A stretch of 64,000 bases of DNA, from positions 164,740,928 through 164,804,927 of the forward strand of contig CM063510.1 in the NCBI GenBank assembly GCA_032207245.1, in the 5' to 3' direction. This DNA comes from Pardosa pseudoannulata (taxonomy: Eukaryota; Arthropoda; Arachnida; Araneae; Lycosidae). Positions 52,401 through 62,399 of this stretch are shown in pieces. Each line of letters opens with the position of its first letter. Position 1 is the first letter of the stretch. Made by a program: the position numbers and the translations under genes. The notes below the pieces were generated by a model. The model searched no databases and was not told where the DNA came from. It saw only the letters and a list, made by a program, of their open reading frames with translations.

Positions 52401-55400
52401 GAAGTCATCTTTAGAATATTGTTGAACAAGCATTGGTGCTTGATTCATTGCTTTCACAAAGCATTTCATTTACAATCATAGTTTCTGTGTAATATTTCAG
52501 ATGCATGTTATATATACATAAATAAAAATGCTACGTAAATTAAATATGCACTCAAGAACCAAAATATTATGACCACCTCTACATTTGCAATGAACTCGCC
52601 TGGATGATGTGGAAGGCCACGTGATAAGGTGGAAGTAGTATTTAACTGCTTCTGGAGAGTCTTAAGAATCATTCATCCACTTACTTCTGCGGATCTAAGC
52701 GATTTTGATAGAGGGCATATTATAATGACTCGAAGGCTCAGAAGAAGTATTTCTGAAACTGCGAGACTCGTGGGTTGTTTGCGATATACAGTTGTTAGTA
52801 CTTATGCAAAGTGGATGAATGACGGTGAAACAAGCAGTAGATGACATGGTGTTGGACGTCCAGACGCTATCAAAGAAAAAGGTCGTCAGAGACTGTCTCT
52901 CATGGTGAAGCAAAATCAGAGCCAGACAGTGGCTCAGTTGACAAACTAATACAATGTAGGGCCAAGTAGAATATTATCAGAGCACACTGTTCGGCAGGCA
53001 CTGTTGATATGGGGCTATGCAGCAAACGTCCCACTTGTGTTCCTTTGCTGAACAAGCACCATCGCCAACTGTGCCTATGTTGGGCCTGGGAACATCTCAA
53101 CTGGTCCATGGATCAGTGGGAGAGAGTTGCCTGGTCAGATGAATCATGGTTTGTCATTCATTACACTGATGGCCATGTCAAGATATGCCGTCTTCCGGGA
53201 TAACAGTTGCACCCTCAATGTACAGTAGGTCATACACAGGCCGGTAGTGGCAGTATTAAGCTTTAGGGGACATTCTCTTGGGGGTCTCTGGGACCCATGG
53301 TTGAGGTAGAGCAGACCATGAATGCTACAGGATATCTGAACATCATTGCAGAGCAGCTGCACCCTTACATGGCCTCTGTTTTTCCAACTGGAAATGGAAT
53401 GTTCGAACAGGACAACGCCCATGTCACAAGGCTAAAATTGCGTTGGAGTGGTTCCAGGAACATGATGCTGAATTCCAGTTAATGTCCTGGCCACCTACCT
53501 CCCCAGATCTCAATCCGATAGAACACATTTGGGATGTCATGGGACGGCAGCTCAGAGTTCAAAGACCAATAATTCGCAATATCTCAGATTTATGTAATTG
53601 TTGCTTAAACATCTGGTACAACCTATCTCTGGCCATCTACCAAGGACTTGTGGCATCCATGCCAAGGCGGGTTGTTGAAGCTGTGTTGCAAGCCAATGGT
53701 GGGCTAACTCGTTATTGACAGGTGGTCATAATGTTTTGGCTGTTGAGTGTACACACATAATACATAAAAATAACAAAGGTAGATAAATAGCAAAAAAGCA
53801 ATAACTATTCTCAAATAAGATTTAAATTAAAATTGTAGAAGAAATAGTCTGTTTACGACTTACCACTATCGTGTTCCGACATCAGTGTTAAAGTAGCAGC
53901 ACCCACTTCAGAAAGACCATAAGCTTCAAAGACCTTAAATATTTACAAATAACCATTACTTTTTAAAATCTAATACTTAATTTACAGACTATAACATAGC
54001 AATCCAATTATATCCAAAAACAATTTTAAATTTCTTCTCCTTTAGAAGAACAAACTATGATGGAGGTAGCCAAATATTCCTTCATTCATGCAACAATCCT
54101 AATTCATTTCATAGTTAGTACCACCAGGCTATAATAGCCAAACATAAAAACAGTGTATCCAAAAGAAAACCGATATGATCACAAGGCTCATAACAAAGTT
54201 CAGCAGAATTAATAGCTACCGGCAGAGAAAAAAAACACAGGCTTGATGACAGGATTAAAAAACAACATACTTTTTATTAAAAAAACATAAAACCATGAAA
54301 AAGAAAACACAGGTTCACATAGCAAACAAATTCACATAGTTTGCATTGGAAGGCAACCTGATAGTTATGTTGCAACCTAACAACTCCCACCACCAGCAAA
54401 CATGTGCCGGGTTATATACTTTCTTGGTTGAAAAAATTGGAATATTAATTGTTACCAAAACAAAGGTTCAGAGGAAGAATAACAAACAGTGACGTTAAGT
54501 TTAACTGGGAAAAATAAACTGAAAGGAATTGAAATTAGTCCCAGAAGATCTTGTGTTATCACACAAGATTACTAAATTAAGCTCAGTAAAAAGGAAGAAC
54601 AGGTAATTACCTCGTGTTTAACAGAAACTATTTAGAAATTCCCTAAAAATTTCTTATAATTTACAATTTCTTTCCTGATACATTTACACTATTTAATAAA
54701 CAAATTTTTTCAATTTTTTAAAAGAATTTCTGGATATAAATTTATATTTTAATATAGTTATAAATTTTAATTTAAAGAAATAAATCCCAATGCATTTAAA
54801 ATTTAGTAATATGCATTTCTGTCTTTAAGGTGTTTAGAATAACCTGCATGTGAAACAGAGGAATACTCAATTTCATTAAATAATTAAAAAATGACAAGTT
54901 TTATAGTTCTGCTTTTCATATTTTATTTATGTTTAAATAATGTAGCCCAATGTATTAATTAAGAATTGCACAGTATTTTAAAGATTCAATTTGCTCCATG
55001 AAAGCATTAATATTTTTTATTAACTTCTCTTTTAATTATTGACATTTTTTACTTCAATTGCTTTTTAATCAAATTTAATTTTTTTATGCTTCAATTGCTT
55101 CATTTCCTAAAGATTCAAGGTTTCTCCATACTTTCATTTAAGAGCAAATAAGAATTTTTAAAAAAATACAGAAATCTGTGATTAAGGAGTTTTATATTCA
55201 TTATTTATTTTAATTTTAACAGGTAGAATTCATTATTTTTCAAAATTTTTGAGGAAATATTCTTGACTTTTTAAATTTACAATTTCTTTGATAATTCGGT
55301 GATATTTTTAAAATTGCTATATTACCCAATAACTCACAGTTTTATCAATTCTACCATTTGCAGGATACCTTCATAAAACATAAAATCACAAAGAAAACCA

Positions 55401-58400
55401 GACAAGAATCAGTCAAAATTTTTATGCTAAACAGCTATCTCTTTCCTAGCATTACAAAGAAAGAAATAATTAATAATCAAACCAGACTAATCTTAAAATA
55501 AAGACAGTTATTTAAACATCATTTATGCTGTACCTCCTCTTTCTGCAGAAAAAACAATCCTAGGGAATCTGCTGAATTGCCTAAAAGTCTATTACATGAT
55601 TTTTTTTCTTGACATTTAAGGGGAATAGATTGAAAGAATTTCCTAAAATATTATATTTTAAAAAAAATCAGAGAAAGTTATACATAATAGATAAATGTAC
55701 AATGGACGGTAGCAAAGAACTACTTTTAACTGTTATGGAGTTATGAAAAAATTCAAACAAGTTAAAAAAATAAAATAAATTACAATAATTCAAATGATAT
55801 TCTTTTGATGGCTTTCCTTATTTAAAATAACATGATTTTTTATTTTGTATAATACTCAAATTGCTTTTCCTTATTCAAGATTTAGTTACTTTCCATCATG
55901 AAAAATTTCTTTTTAAATGAAATTTTATAAAAAGAAAGACATTGTAAAACAACAATCAATTATTACCAGGCATCCACTTGCACATCTAAAAAATCTCATC
56001 ACTTCCTTCGAAACAGGAGCAGAGGCAGTAAAAAGCATTTCAACAAAACCTCCCATAACCTTCTGAACATCTTTAAATATCATGTAATCCCAAATTGTTT
56101 CTTTCGAAACAATTCCTCTGGAAGAAAAGAAGTATAATTATGACAAAGCAAAAAGCAACTGAAAATGATAGCCTTCAATTAAATGTGTTCCTATAATTTA
56201 TACAAAGATTATTATTCCTGTTTTTCCCAATTTTCCCTGTTGCTGCACACCCTGTAGTTATCCTGGAATGAGTCAGTATACAACAAATGCAATTTGGTTG
56301 TCTCCACTTGGCTGTCTAAAACTGGCTTTAGTTAAAAAGTTGTTCATTTTTTCTGTATTCCACAAAATGATTCTTCAAGAAAACTAAAGTGACAGGACTA
56401 AACATTTCTAACAATGCATGCAGATGAACAACCCTGACTAGTTCTACTATTTATGATACAGGTTGCATGTAAATTTGATCAATGAATAGACAGCCAGCCA
56501 ATTCGTAAAAAACTTATTATTTGCACATCTACAAAAATTTTAAAAAATTGCATGGAAGAAAAAATCCTGCTACATCGCATTTACAAAAATTACAGACTAC
56601 GAACCCCACTTCACTCAATACAATATACACAGTTGAAAACACCTGGTTACAGCCCCAATAGTTCCAAGCAACTGAATAATCGATATTTTTACAGTAAAAC
56701 AATTTTATAATAAAAATGCAATGAAGTACAACAAATTGTAAGAAAAGTTTTAACATCTATTTTAAATATATAAATAACTACAAGATTATTAAGTAATTTG
56801 AAAATATTATTTCACTTTCGGTTTTAATAGATTCTTCACCAATTGAAAAACATTCAGTAACAGCCTAAGCTATTCGTGATGTGCTGCCATCTAGGTAATA
56901 GCAGAGACAATATTTTTACTAGTGAAATAATCTAAATTGATGGTTATTATGATTTAACTTTGTAACCATATTACTATCTACTACAGTTCTAGTATCCTCC
57001 ATCTACAATGAATTCTATCCCATGTGAATTTAAATTATAATGATATTGCAAATGGACTGGTAGAGGAGGGCTCTACCATGACTCAGGTCATTGGTAATTC
57101 TCTAATGTACCTGGTGATATATTCCAAAAGTAAGGCTTCAACAAACACATCTTAGAAGCTACCACTATCACATCTAGTGAGAGTCCTGGTGCTTCAATCA
57201 TTTTTAAGGGGCATGTGAGTTATCGAACTGTGTTGGCTTGACTGATTTCAGGGCATTGAAAACCCTCAGGTTATTTTCCAATGGTACTAGGAATATCCCT
57301 GTATGCACTAAGAGTAATATTGAAGATGCCACTACACAACACCTGATTAACTGCATTAACTTGGTATGCAGAAATGTTTTAGGGAGACCTACTTTCATCT
57401 TGATTGTACTTAAACAGCACACAATATCATGGATCTCATCTAATCTGATCTGATTCAGAACAAAGGGATAAACAAAAAGAAGAAACAATCCCAAAACAAT
57501 AAATACAAGAAAAAATGACAGGTTCAATGTGAACAAAGTTGGGGCTAAAAACGTAAAATGACCAAATTTTTTTAACTATTATTATTGTAAATAATACAAG
57601 CATAACTTAACTGTATTTTTAATGCTTTAACTGCTAACATGTAACTGTTGTTTTTTAGTTAGTGTGAATGTGCAATAGTTAAAATCTTTTTGTTAAACAA
57701 ATATGAAACAAAAATAAAAGAAAAGCAACAGCAAACAAATAATATATAGAAATTGACACAAAACTAAATATACCCAAATAACCAGGAAAGTTACTTGGCT
57801 TTGAAAGTGCTGGACATACAGGGTTTGGTTTGGTTTTGGAGTGCTACAGTCTACTTTTTTCAACACAAGGGCTAATAAGACTGGGACCTACTGCTTAAAG
57901 CCGATTCAAACCCACTAACTCCAGACATACGGGGAGGTGTTTAGCAAAAAATGGCCATTGTTGGAAAATGAATAATGCAAGAACAATACATTGAGGTGCT
58001 ACTGTATACCAATCATACAAGGTATCTTGTATGTTTATGCATATTATTAAACTTTAAAATAATTCAAACTACTAAATTAGGTAATACAATACATAAAATA
58101 TAAATATACAAAATAATATACAAAAGTTACAATATAAATAAACAAACCAACAGTACAAATTTTCAGCTAATATACATGCATTTCATACATTTTTCAAATC
58201 AACATAGTTTAATATTTCTACCTTTTTAATAAATTTTCCTTTTGGTTGAGAGCAAGTTTAAGCAAGTATCTTTTCAAAATGTTTGGACCCACTTTTTTCT
58301 TCACCTGTATTAAAAATAATGTGAAAAATAAGTCATCAAAAGCCTTTTTATTCAAAAAACAATCAAAAATTCAGATAATACAATTGAGGTAGTAAACTAG

Positions 58401-60088
58401 AGACTATTCTGAGCCATAGAAAATAAATGATGTAAAACTAGTCTAGTACTAGTCAACTGGGTGTTGAGTGCACTTGATTCCATATCTATGAGCTTCACAA
58501 AATTGACACTTAGCATAAAATAAACAAAAACAAACAAATAGCATATATATATAAAACAACAATTATAAAATATTTCTAAAATTTAGAAAAAGTTTTATAT
58601 TACACATAATACATAAATGAATTAGAAGTAAGGAAAATTCATAAACTAATAAGAGTACAGAAAGAAATATTAAAATGGTAAATATGTAGTATACATATTG
58701 AAAAAAAAAATCAGGTTTATTACCGAAGAGCCTAGCCAAAGAAATTGAATAATAATGTATCACTTTCCAGCCCAACTTATATTTTTCAGAATTATTCAAT
58801 TGAACCCAAACCCCATTAAGCTACTTATATTTGTAAGGGAAGAGATAAGTTGATAAGTATGAACAGAGAGCCGTTTCTTTGTCATCTAATTGAGGAACAT
58901 ATACAAGGTCCGGCTATTAATTTCCAGGACTCATGGAATAACAGAAGGAAAAAAAGGTTAAATACATAGCCATTTAATATGATTTGAAGTTATCCCCATC
59001 ACCCGTAATGCACGTCTGTGCTCGGCTATATAAATTTTGAAAGAAGTTTTATTTATAGAAGTTACAGTTTACAATCGCTTCTGGTGTGCATACGGACAGT
59101 GGACGACCTGTGTGTGGATCATCTTCGATGCTTTTGTGCCTGTCCCAAAAGCGTTTACACCATTCAAAAGTTCTTGAGCGGGATAATGCTTCCTCGCTGT
59201 AAACTTGTTTCAACATTTTGTAGGTTTCCGCAACTGTCTTGCCCAATTTGAAGCAAAATTTAATGTTAATTCTTTGCTCTATTTTCACTTCAACAAAAAG
59301 AGCTATGTTTTAATGCGCCTTTTCCTGAGAACCACTTACTTTGGAATGGTGGCATTGCGTGCACATGGGGATAAATTTTATCTTATTTGCAGAGTGCCCA
59401 GAGTTATGATTCATGTCTGTGGATAGACATACAGTCCTGGAAATTACACAATTAATTTCATGGATGTTTATTCGTTCAGCTCGAACGATAACAAGGCATT
59501 AGAATCAAAACTAAAGCAAGCATTTTTTTTTTCTTAAACATAGTATGTCATATTTCCTTACCAACATTTTTAGCAACATCAGACAGAGTAAGAGGCAAAG
59601 CAAAGGCAAGCTAAGTCCGGGGTAAGTACCTCAACTGGAGGAAGTCAATTTATCCTACTGCAACTCAGCATATTTACTAAAATGAATGTCTACCACCAGC
59701 GGTTATGACCTAAAATAATTTAGAATATTGCTTTTTCATCAATAAACTTTTACAACAAATTACACTGCACATACGCAATAAAAACGCTCTTCAATATGCA
59801 ATCATTAGCACCATCTTCCATCTTTTCATTCTCCTAAAAGATTACTTCAAGTCCTGGGAAATTAATAGCTGGACCTTGAGTTAGCCACATACATACGGCT
59901 CCAGCGATAGTTTCCTTTTTCAGGTGGTTATGCTTCAACACATTTTGTTAAATCTGAATAAACAGTTAAGTTTTAGTTTAAAATAAAACACATTGTGCAG
60001 TCCATTGAAGATTTGAGGAGTAGTGTGCTCTAGATACTTCATACAAGTTATTCAAAATTGAGTCACTCAGATGGCATGTCTCTCTCTC

Positions 60089-60127
<39 letters not shown>

Positions 60128-62374
60128 ATGTATTAGAATGAAAATTTGTAAAGATCTTAAACTACATTTTCAATAAAGGGAAATAGATTAATAGTTTTAT
60201 GAAGTGAACTACTTTTTTTAGTAAGGAAGAGCTTCAAACATAGATTGTGCTTAGTACCCAAAACAGACTAGATCTTTTACTGTAAAAAAATGTATATAAG
60301 TTATTAATAGAATGTCAAAAAGAGTAAACAGATAAATGATAGTATAAGTAAAATGCATATAGCAATAACTAAATAGAATAAACTTTTTATGTAAAACTGC
60401 AGTCAAAGCTAAAGCAAATACTGAGCTTTTTATAACATGCAAAAATAAACAGTTTTAATAAAAAGAATTTTAAAATTTTAAAAAATATGCAAAATATACC
60501 GATGAATAAATACGATTCATAAGCTTTGGGACAAGTGGTAAAACTGTTGGCTTTAAATAAGCTAAGTCTTCTAATATATTGTCTGTGTTTCCAGAATAGA
60601 AACCAACTTGACCTCCCCTCAAAAGGCAGAAAGTCTAGAAAACAATAATGGAATTAACATCAACAAAAAATCAATTCTTAAAACATATATCAATTTTAGC
60701 AAAACAATTTATGGCAGAATTTTTTACAATTGTAATGCAAATTTCTCATAAAATATAATTAAAAAACACTAAGCAAGAAAAAAAAACTTAGGTTGAAAGA
60801 GTTTTAAATTGTTACAAATAGAATCAGAAAATTTTAGAATTTTACTTAACATTAGATTTATGGATGTTGATCATATACCTATTTTTACTGAAGTGAGCCA
60901 ATTTGACTCATACAAGAAAATGGAAGTTTTTTGCAAAGAAAATAGTTCCAAATTAATTTAAATGAAATGTTTATTATCAAAAAATTCATGGAAAACATTT
61001 TTTACATATAAAATCTGTTTTTGAAGCACATTTTCCACAAACATTTCTATTACATTTAGCACAATGGTTTCTACATCAGTTTCTTTTGCATGATTGTTGA
61101 ACTTGACAATTCTTCTGTGGGTCAGTAGCATGAATTTCTGCCATTGGAATGGAAGTGTTCTCGACTTCTCTATATTTACTTCTTAGCTCTTCATCCAATT
61201 GGTAAAATAAAATCTTAACTGTTGCCCAGACCTGATAGGATCAATAAATTTCAGGTTATGCGATTAATTGTTAACCACTCTATGAGTCAAATTGGCTCAC
61301 AACCATGAAAATAGGTATACCCCATTTAACAATGCGAAATGAAGGGGTCTGCGGGGAAGAGGAATGAAAGTTTATATATATTTTATTACTTAACTAAAAA
61401 CCAATGTATGTTTTTGAAAAGTGATATTAAAGTTTTATGTACATATAGTGATCAAATTTTTAATGAGCCAAATTGGCTCAGTCCATAAATCTAGTGTTAA
61501 GTGTGTATGTATAAGTATAAACTAAATACAACACAAGTTATTAATCAAAAGTAAAATTTATGAGATGCATTAAATATTTCAAGACTGAAATAGTAAGGCA
61601 AATACAATGACTCAATTAAAATATAAATTAATTTACCTCATTGACTATTTCATATATATGAGCACAAGGTAGATAAGCATATATGACTCCCTGTTTTGCT
61701 ATGGCTTCCTAAAAAGGCAAATTTATTATATGTAAATAAAAATACACTCTATTTGTGTATAAAGCATAATAGCATATGAATGCACTATGAGAGGAAAATT
61801 CAGATAGCTATAGTTCTAATATATAATAAACAAAGTACGCTTTTATACAAATTTTTATTATAAAATAATTTTTTTCAATTTTTCAGTATTGCAAAAACAA
61901 CAAAAAACATGCTTGATATGGCATTAATAGAAAAGAACAAATATTAAGAGAGGCAGTGTTAGAAAACTGGATTTAAATGCACATTTAATAAAATTTGGTT
62001 TGGTTTAGAACCTTACAATCAGTTTTTACAACACAAGAGCTAGCTAGGCTGAAACCTGTTGCTTACAAGTATTTATGGCAGCAGTGAGACTTAAACCACA
62101 CACGTCAGTATACCCTACCTGTTAAGCCTCACATCCAATATAAATATTAAATATCTTCCTAATTATGAACTTTTGTGCAATTATGTTTCACAATTTTAAA
62201 AATACATAGCATGATATCCATCATACATTGTAATAAATTAGTCTCATAAAATCAAACATTATGAATTGTGCAGTTATAGCTCATATAGAAACGAACTTAC
62301 TCCTAAAAGGGCATCCATAGAAGTAAGAGTTGACATTACATTGCGATGAGTTATCATGACACCTTTTGGCTGGC
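43318..62374 (-). CDS. Acsl: Long-chain acyl-CoA synthetase, ACSL1/5/6 type (3' 13 exons; 5' end outside window)
   Basis: The product would activate long-chain fatty acids to acyl-CoA with ATP and CoA, normally at ER, mitochondrial or peroxisomal outer membranes (family knowledge). Thirteen exons on the minus strand, all with AG acceptors and GT donors, join in frame into 422 residues plus a split glycine. Seen in order: end of the P-loop ([11 protein letters not shown]), an LPxAH-type motif read as [14 protein letters not shown], a YGxTE-like motif read as AYGLSE, the FACS signature [14 protein letters not shown] joined to [11 protein letters not shown], the linker [17 protein letters not shown], and the C-terminal [14 protein letters not shown]. 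The KLSQGEY and LTPTMK segments place it with ACSL1/5/6 rather than ACSL3/4. Human ACSL1 is about 700 residues, so roughly 270 N-terminal residues are missing. They are expected beyond 64000. No stop or frameshift was found, so the gene looks intact. Confidence 0.95.
43579..43681. repeat. Inverted repeat in the last ACSL intron
   Basis: TATTAGGTCTAATGGACTAT plus GATGA at 43579-43603 is mirrored at 43657-43681 with one mismatch, leaving a loop of about 53 bases. Confidence 0.9.
43682..44894. other. Rest of last ACSL intron
   Basis: AT-rich intron sequence with a short (TA)n at 43917-43934; no further element recognised. Confidence 0.6.
44895..44966 (-). CDS. Acsl: ACSL exon l
   Basis: 24 codons, phase 0: [20 protein letters not shown] and onward, equivalent to the family's VKKAILEDMVRLGK segment. 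The acceptor is TTTGGTAG and the donor CAG|GTATAA. Confidence 0.92.
45055..45159 (-). CDS. Acsl: ACSL exon k: VIVPDELPF
   Basis: 35 codons, phase 0. It encodes [20 protein letters not shown] and ends SYEDLCSNF, matching the family's VVPD and FEELC segments. The acceptor is TCTACAG and the donor TTT|GTATGA. Confidence 0.94.
45405..45440. repeat. Perfect small hairpin in ACSL intron
   Basis: AAAAAGAGGGTTA and TAACCCTCTTTTT flank a short loop. Just after it, a 106-base-spaced direct repeat (AAAACCATTGATATAAATTA at about 45488 and 45594) follows. Confidence 0.85.
45600..46260. other. ACSL intron, no element recognised
   Basis: AT-rich intronic sequence. Confidence 0.5.
46273..46769 (-). mobile_element. 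Tandem trimer of SINE A inserted as one unit
   Basis: Three head-to-tail copies (about 46273-46450, 46450-46612, 46612-46769). Only the first has the (AAACC)-like tail. One target duplication, CCTCCCTAAAAG (46261-46272) and CCTCCCTGAAAG (46770-46781), brackets all three. Copies 2 and 3 are more alike than either is to copy 1 (both read ATTGGTCTACGATCTACTGT at their junctions). Confidence 0.9.
47123..47212 (-). CDS. Acsl: ACSL exon j: [10 protein letters not shown]
   Basis: 30 codons, phase 0. It begins [16 protein letters not shown] and ends FVDGQMEQ. The segment GEYIxPEKIEN is a hallmark of ACSL1/5/6. The acceptor is TTTTTAG and the donor CAA|GTATGA. Confidence 0.95.
47213..48464. other. 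ACSL intron, no element recognised
   Basis: AT-rich, with AATAATTTATTAATTATT-like low-complexity stretches near 47510-47530. No TE signature recognised. Confidence 0.5.
48465..48518 (-). CDS. Acsl: ACSL exon i: IDRKK hinge
   Basis: 18 codons, phase 0: [18 protein letters not shown]. It holds the hinge DRKK that separates the N- and C-terminal domains. The acceptor is TTTTCAG and the donor CAA|GTAAGT. Confidence 0.96.
48600..48716 (-). CDS. Acsl: ACSL exon h: first half of FACS signature
   Basis: 39 codons, phase 0. It encodes [18 protein letters not shown] and [17 protein letters not shown], with the catalytic-loop Asp of TGD present. The acceptor is TTCTCAG and the donor CCT|GTAAGT. Confidence 0.96.
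48829..49455. mobile_element. 627-bp TTAA-bounded piggyBac-like element (uninterrupted relative of 14728)
   Basis: TTAACACTTCACGTG at the left and GCCAAGTGTTAA at the right. On the plus strand from 49170 it reads [20 protein letters not shown], an acidic start resembling that of piggyBac transposases, then stops. It also holds a perfect hairpin (about 24-base arms, 48904-48965) that is shared by the copy at 14728. Confidence 0.83.
49585..49767 (+). mobile_element. tRNA-derived SINE, family B, degenerate
   Basis: GGTTTGTGGTCATAATGTCC, AAGTTCCCAAAGGATATC and TGCTTGGTTCCTGCATCTAA match the body of the 34638 copy. The head is decayed. Confidence 0.78.
50203..50392 (-). mobile_element. tRNA-derived SINE, family A
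   Basis: Long (TTTGG)n tail, full body, and 11-bp target duplication AGTAGCTTTGG at 50192-50202 and 50393-50403. It lies in an ACSL intron, 276 bases from exon g. Confidence 0.93.
50669..50757 (-). CDS. Acsl: ACSL exon g: [12 protein letters not shown]
   Basis: Two bases plus 29 codons. It encodes [19 protein letters not shown] and ends DDVGE, joining to ICIRGPNVF. This matches the family's GHVGAPLPCN and GEVCVKGPNVF. The acceptor is GTTAG and the donor GAG|GTATGA. Confidence 0.93.
50888..51250. repeat. Interspersed repeat D, copy 1
   Basis: The right part (TTTTAGAATTTCGGAGGG, GACCAGTCCCCTAAATCCC, CCTTGCCTATGGCCTTG) is the inverse of 63781-64000. The left end CAGGCCTGTAGACAG is loosely inverted to it, suggesting a decayed DNA transposon. 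Confidence 0.55.
51508..51995. mobile_element. 488-bp TTAA-bounded element
   Basis: TTAACCCTTTGCCTT at the left and AAGGCAAGGGGTTAA at the right, 10 of 11 bases inside the TTAA matching. No frame survives. Confidence 0.82.
51996..52548. other. ACSL intron, no element recognised
   Basis: AT-rich intronic DNA. Confidence 0.5.
52549..53749 (+). pseudogene. Tc1-like transposon, near full length, inactivated
   Basis: Inverted ends CACTCAAGAACCAAAATATT and the mirror ending at 53749; TA follows, and the left TA is mutated. The transposase, read through frameshifts and stops, has the HTH ([20 protein letters not shown]), first catalytic Asp in AWSDESWF, second in EQDNA, and the Glu of [20 protein letters not shown], so it is a DD34E Tc1 enzyme. 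Stops after ETSSR and RLPG, at least two frameshifts and loss of the start ATG (present in the 8493 copy) make it dead. Confidence 0.93.
53864..53933 (-). CDS. Acsl: ACSL exon f: YGxTE-like motif (AYGLSE)
   Basis: 23 codons plus G. It encodes [20 protein letters not shown]. The usual motif is EGYGQTE; Gly to Ala, Gln to Leu and Thr to Ser changes are visible, with the Glu kept. The donor GTG|GTAAGT lies only 114 bases from a Tc1 copy. Confidence 0.92.
53934..54610. other. ACSL intron, no element recognised
   Basis: Intronic DNA between exons f and e; nothing can be named. Confidence 0.5.
54620..55385. repeat. Relative of the transposon at 41903
   Basis: AGAATAACCTGCATGTGAAACAG-like segment, TTTAAATAATGTAGCCCAAT and TTAAAGATTCAATTTGCTCC align with 42110-42270. 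It has no nested TTAA element and no clear inverted ends. Confidence 0.65.
55967..56117 (-). CDS. Acsl: ACSL exon e: GIV..W and SAPVS
   Basis: One base plus 50 codons. It encodes [19 protein letters not shown] and then [16 protein letters not shown]. The family usually has TGAAPVS or GSAPLS. The acceptor is TTCCAG; the shift of one base needed at the 5' side matches exon d exactly. The donor is CTG|GTAATA. Confidence 0.93.
56270..57810. other. ACSL intron with unclassified moderate-complexity segment
   Basis: 56980-57540 is less AT-rich than its surroundings and holds overlapping frames of about 70-110 codons on both strands. No domain or terminal structure was recognised. It may be an old TE or unique sequence. 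Confidence 0.35.
57822..57922 (-). mobile_element. SINE A, internally deleted
   Basis: Tail and body run to GCTTAAAGCCGATTC, then jump to AAACCCACTAACTCC; the middle is missing. GGACATACAGG and AGACATACGGG flank it as a probable target duplication. Confidence 0.82.
58222..58304 (-). CDS. Acsl: ACSL exon d: variable helix
   Basis: 27 codons plus two bases (AG), which join the next exon's A into arginine. It encodes [19 protein letters not shown], the less conserved linker of the family. The acceptor is ATACAG and the donor AAAAAG|GTAGAA. Confidence 0.88.
58904..59878 (-). pseudogene. mariner-type transposon with N-terminal transposase fragment
   Basis: CAAGGTCCGGCTATTAATTT and AAATTAATAGCTGGACCTTG are the outer parts of 28-29-bp inverted repeats, with TA before the left end. 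The minus strand at 59288-59049 reads [40 protein letters not shown] and DDPHTGRP, the N-terminal helix-turn-helix region of mariner-type transposases (family HTH_48). The catalytic part is not visible. Confidence 0.85.
60090..60124. repeat. (TA)n microsatellite
   Basis: Short TA tract in the ACSL intron. Confidence 0.93.
60500..60634 (-). CDS. Acsl: ACSL exon c: [13 protein letters not shown]
   Basis: 45 codons, phase 0. It contains [13 protein letters not shown] and [20 protein letters not shown], matching the well-conserved family segment that ends VPRLLNR. The acceptor is TTCTAG and the donor TCG|GTATAT. Confidence 0.93.
60846..61500 (-). pseudogene. piggyBac-like element with zinc-ribbon remnant
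   Basis: TTAACATTAGATTTATGGA at the left and TCCATAAATCTAGTGTTAA at the right. The minus strand near 61110-61020 reads KNCQVQQSC, a stop, and [16 protein letters not shown], like the C-terminal cysteine-rich domain of piggyBac transposases. Inner ends carry GAGCCAATTTGACTC and AATGAGCCAAATTGGCTC. It lies in the intron between exons b and c. Confidence 0.85.
61637..61708 (-). CDS. Acsl: ACSL exon b: LPxAH motif
   Basis: 24 codons, phase 0 at both ends. It encodes [14 protein letters not shown]. The family norm is LPLAH; here the third residue is Cys. The acceptor is TTTTTAG and the donor GAG|GTAAAT. Confidence 0.93.
61995..62130 (-). mobile_element. SINE A, strongly degenerate
   Basis: TTTGGTTTGGTTTAGAACC, TTACAACACAAGAGCTAG and AGCAGTGAGACTTAAACC are recognisable. 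Confidence 0.72.
62301..62374 (-). CDS. Acsl: ACSL exon a (first in window): P-loop end
   Basis: Acceptor TTTAG then GC-CAG; the upstream exon must end with G to complete a glycine. It encodes [12 protein letters not shown] and onward, the second half of the TSGTTGxPKG AMP-binding P-loop. The donor is GGA|GTAAGT, phase 0. The length is 2 + 72 bases. Confidence 0.93.
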
Positions 62375-62399
62375 CTAAATGTGTAATAAAGAGAATATG

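Noticed and set aside
60846..61500. Cysteine-rich segment as an ACSL-linked or zinc-finger host exon
   Set aside because: It lies inside TTAA-bounded inverted repeats, contains a stop, and resembles the piggyBac C-terminal zinc-ribbon.
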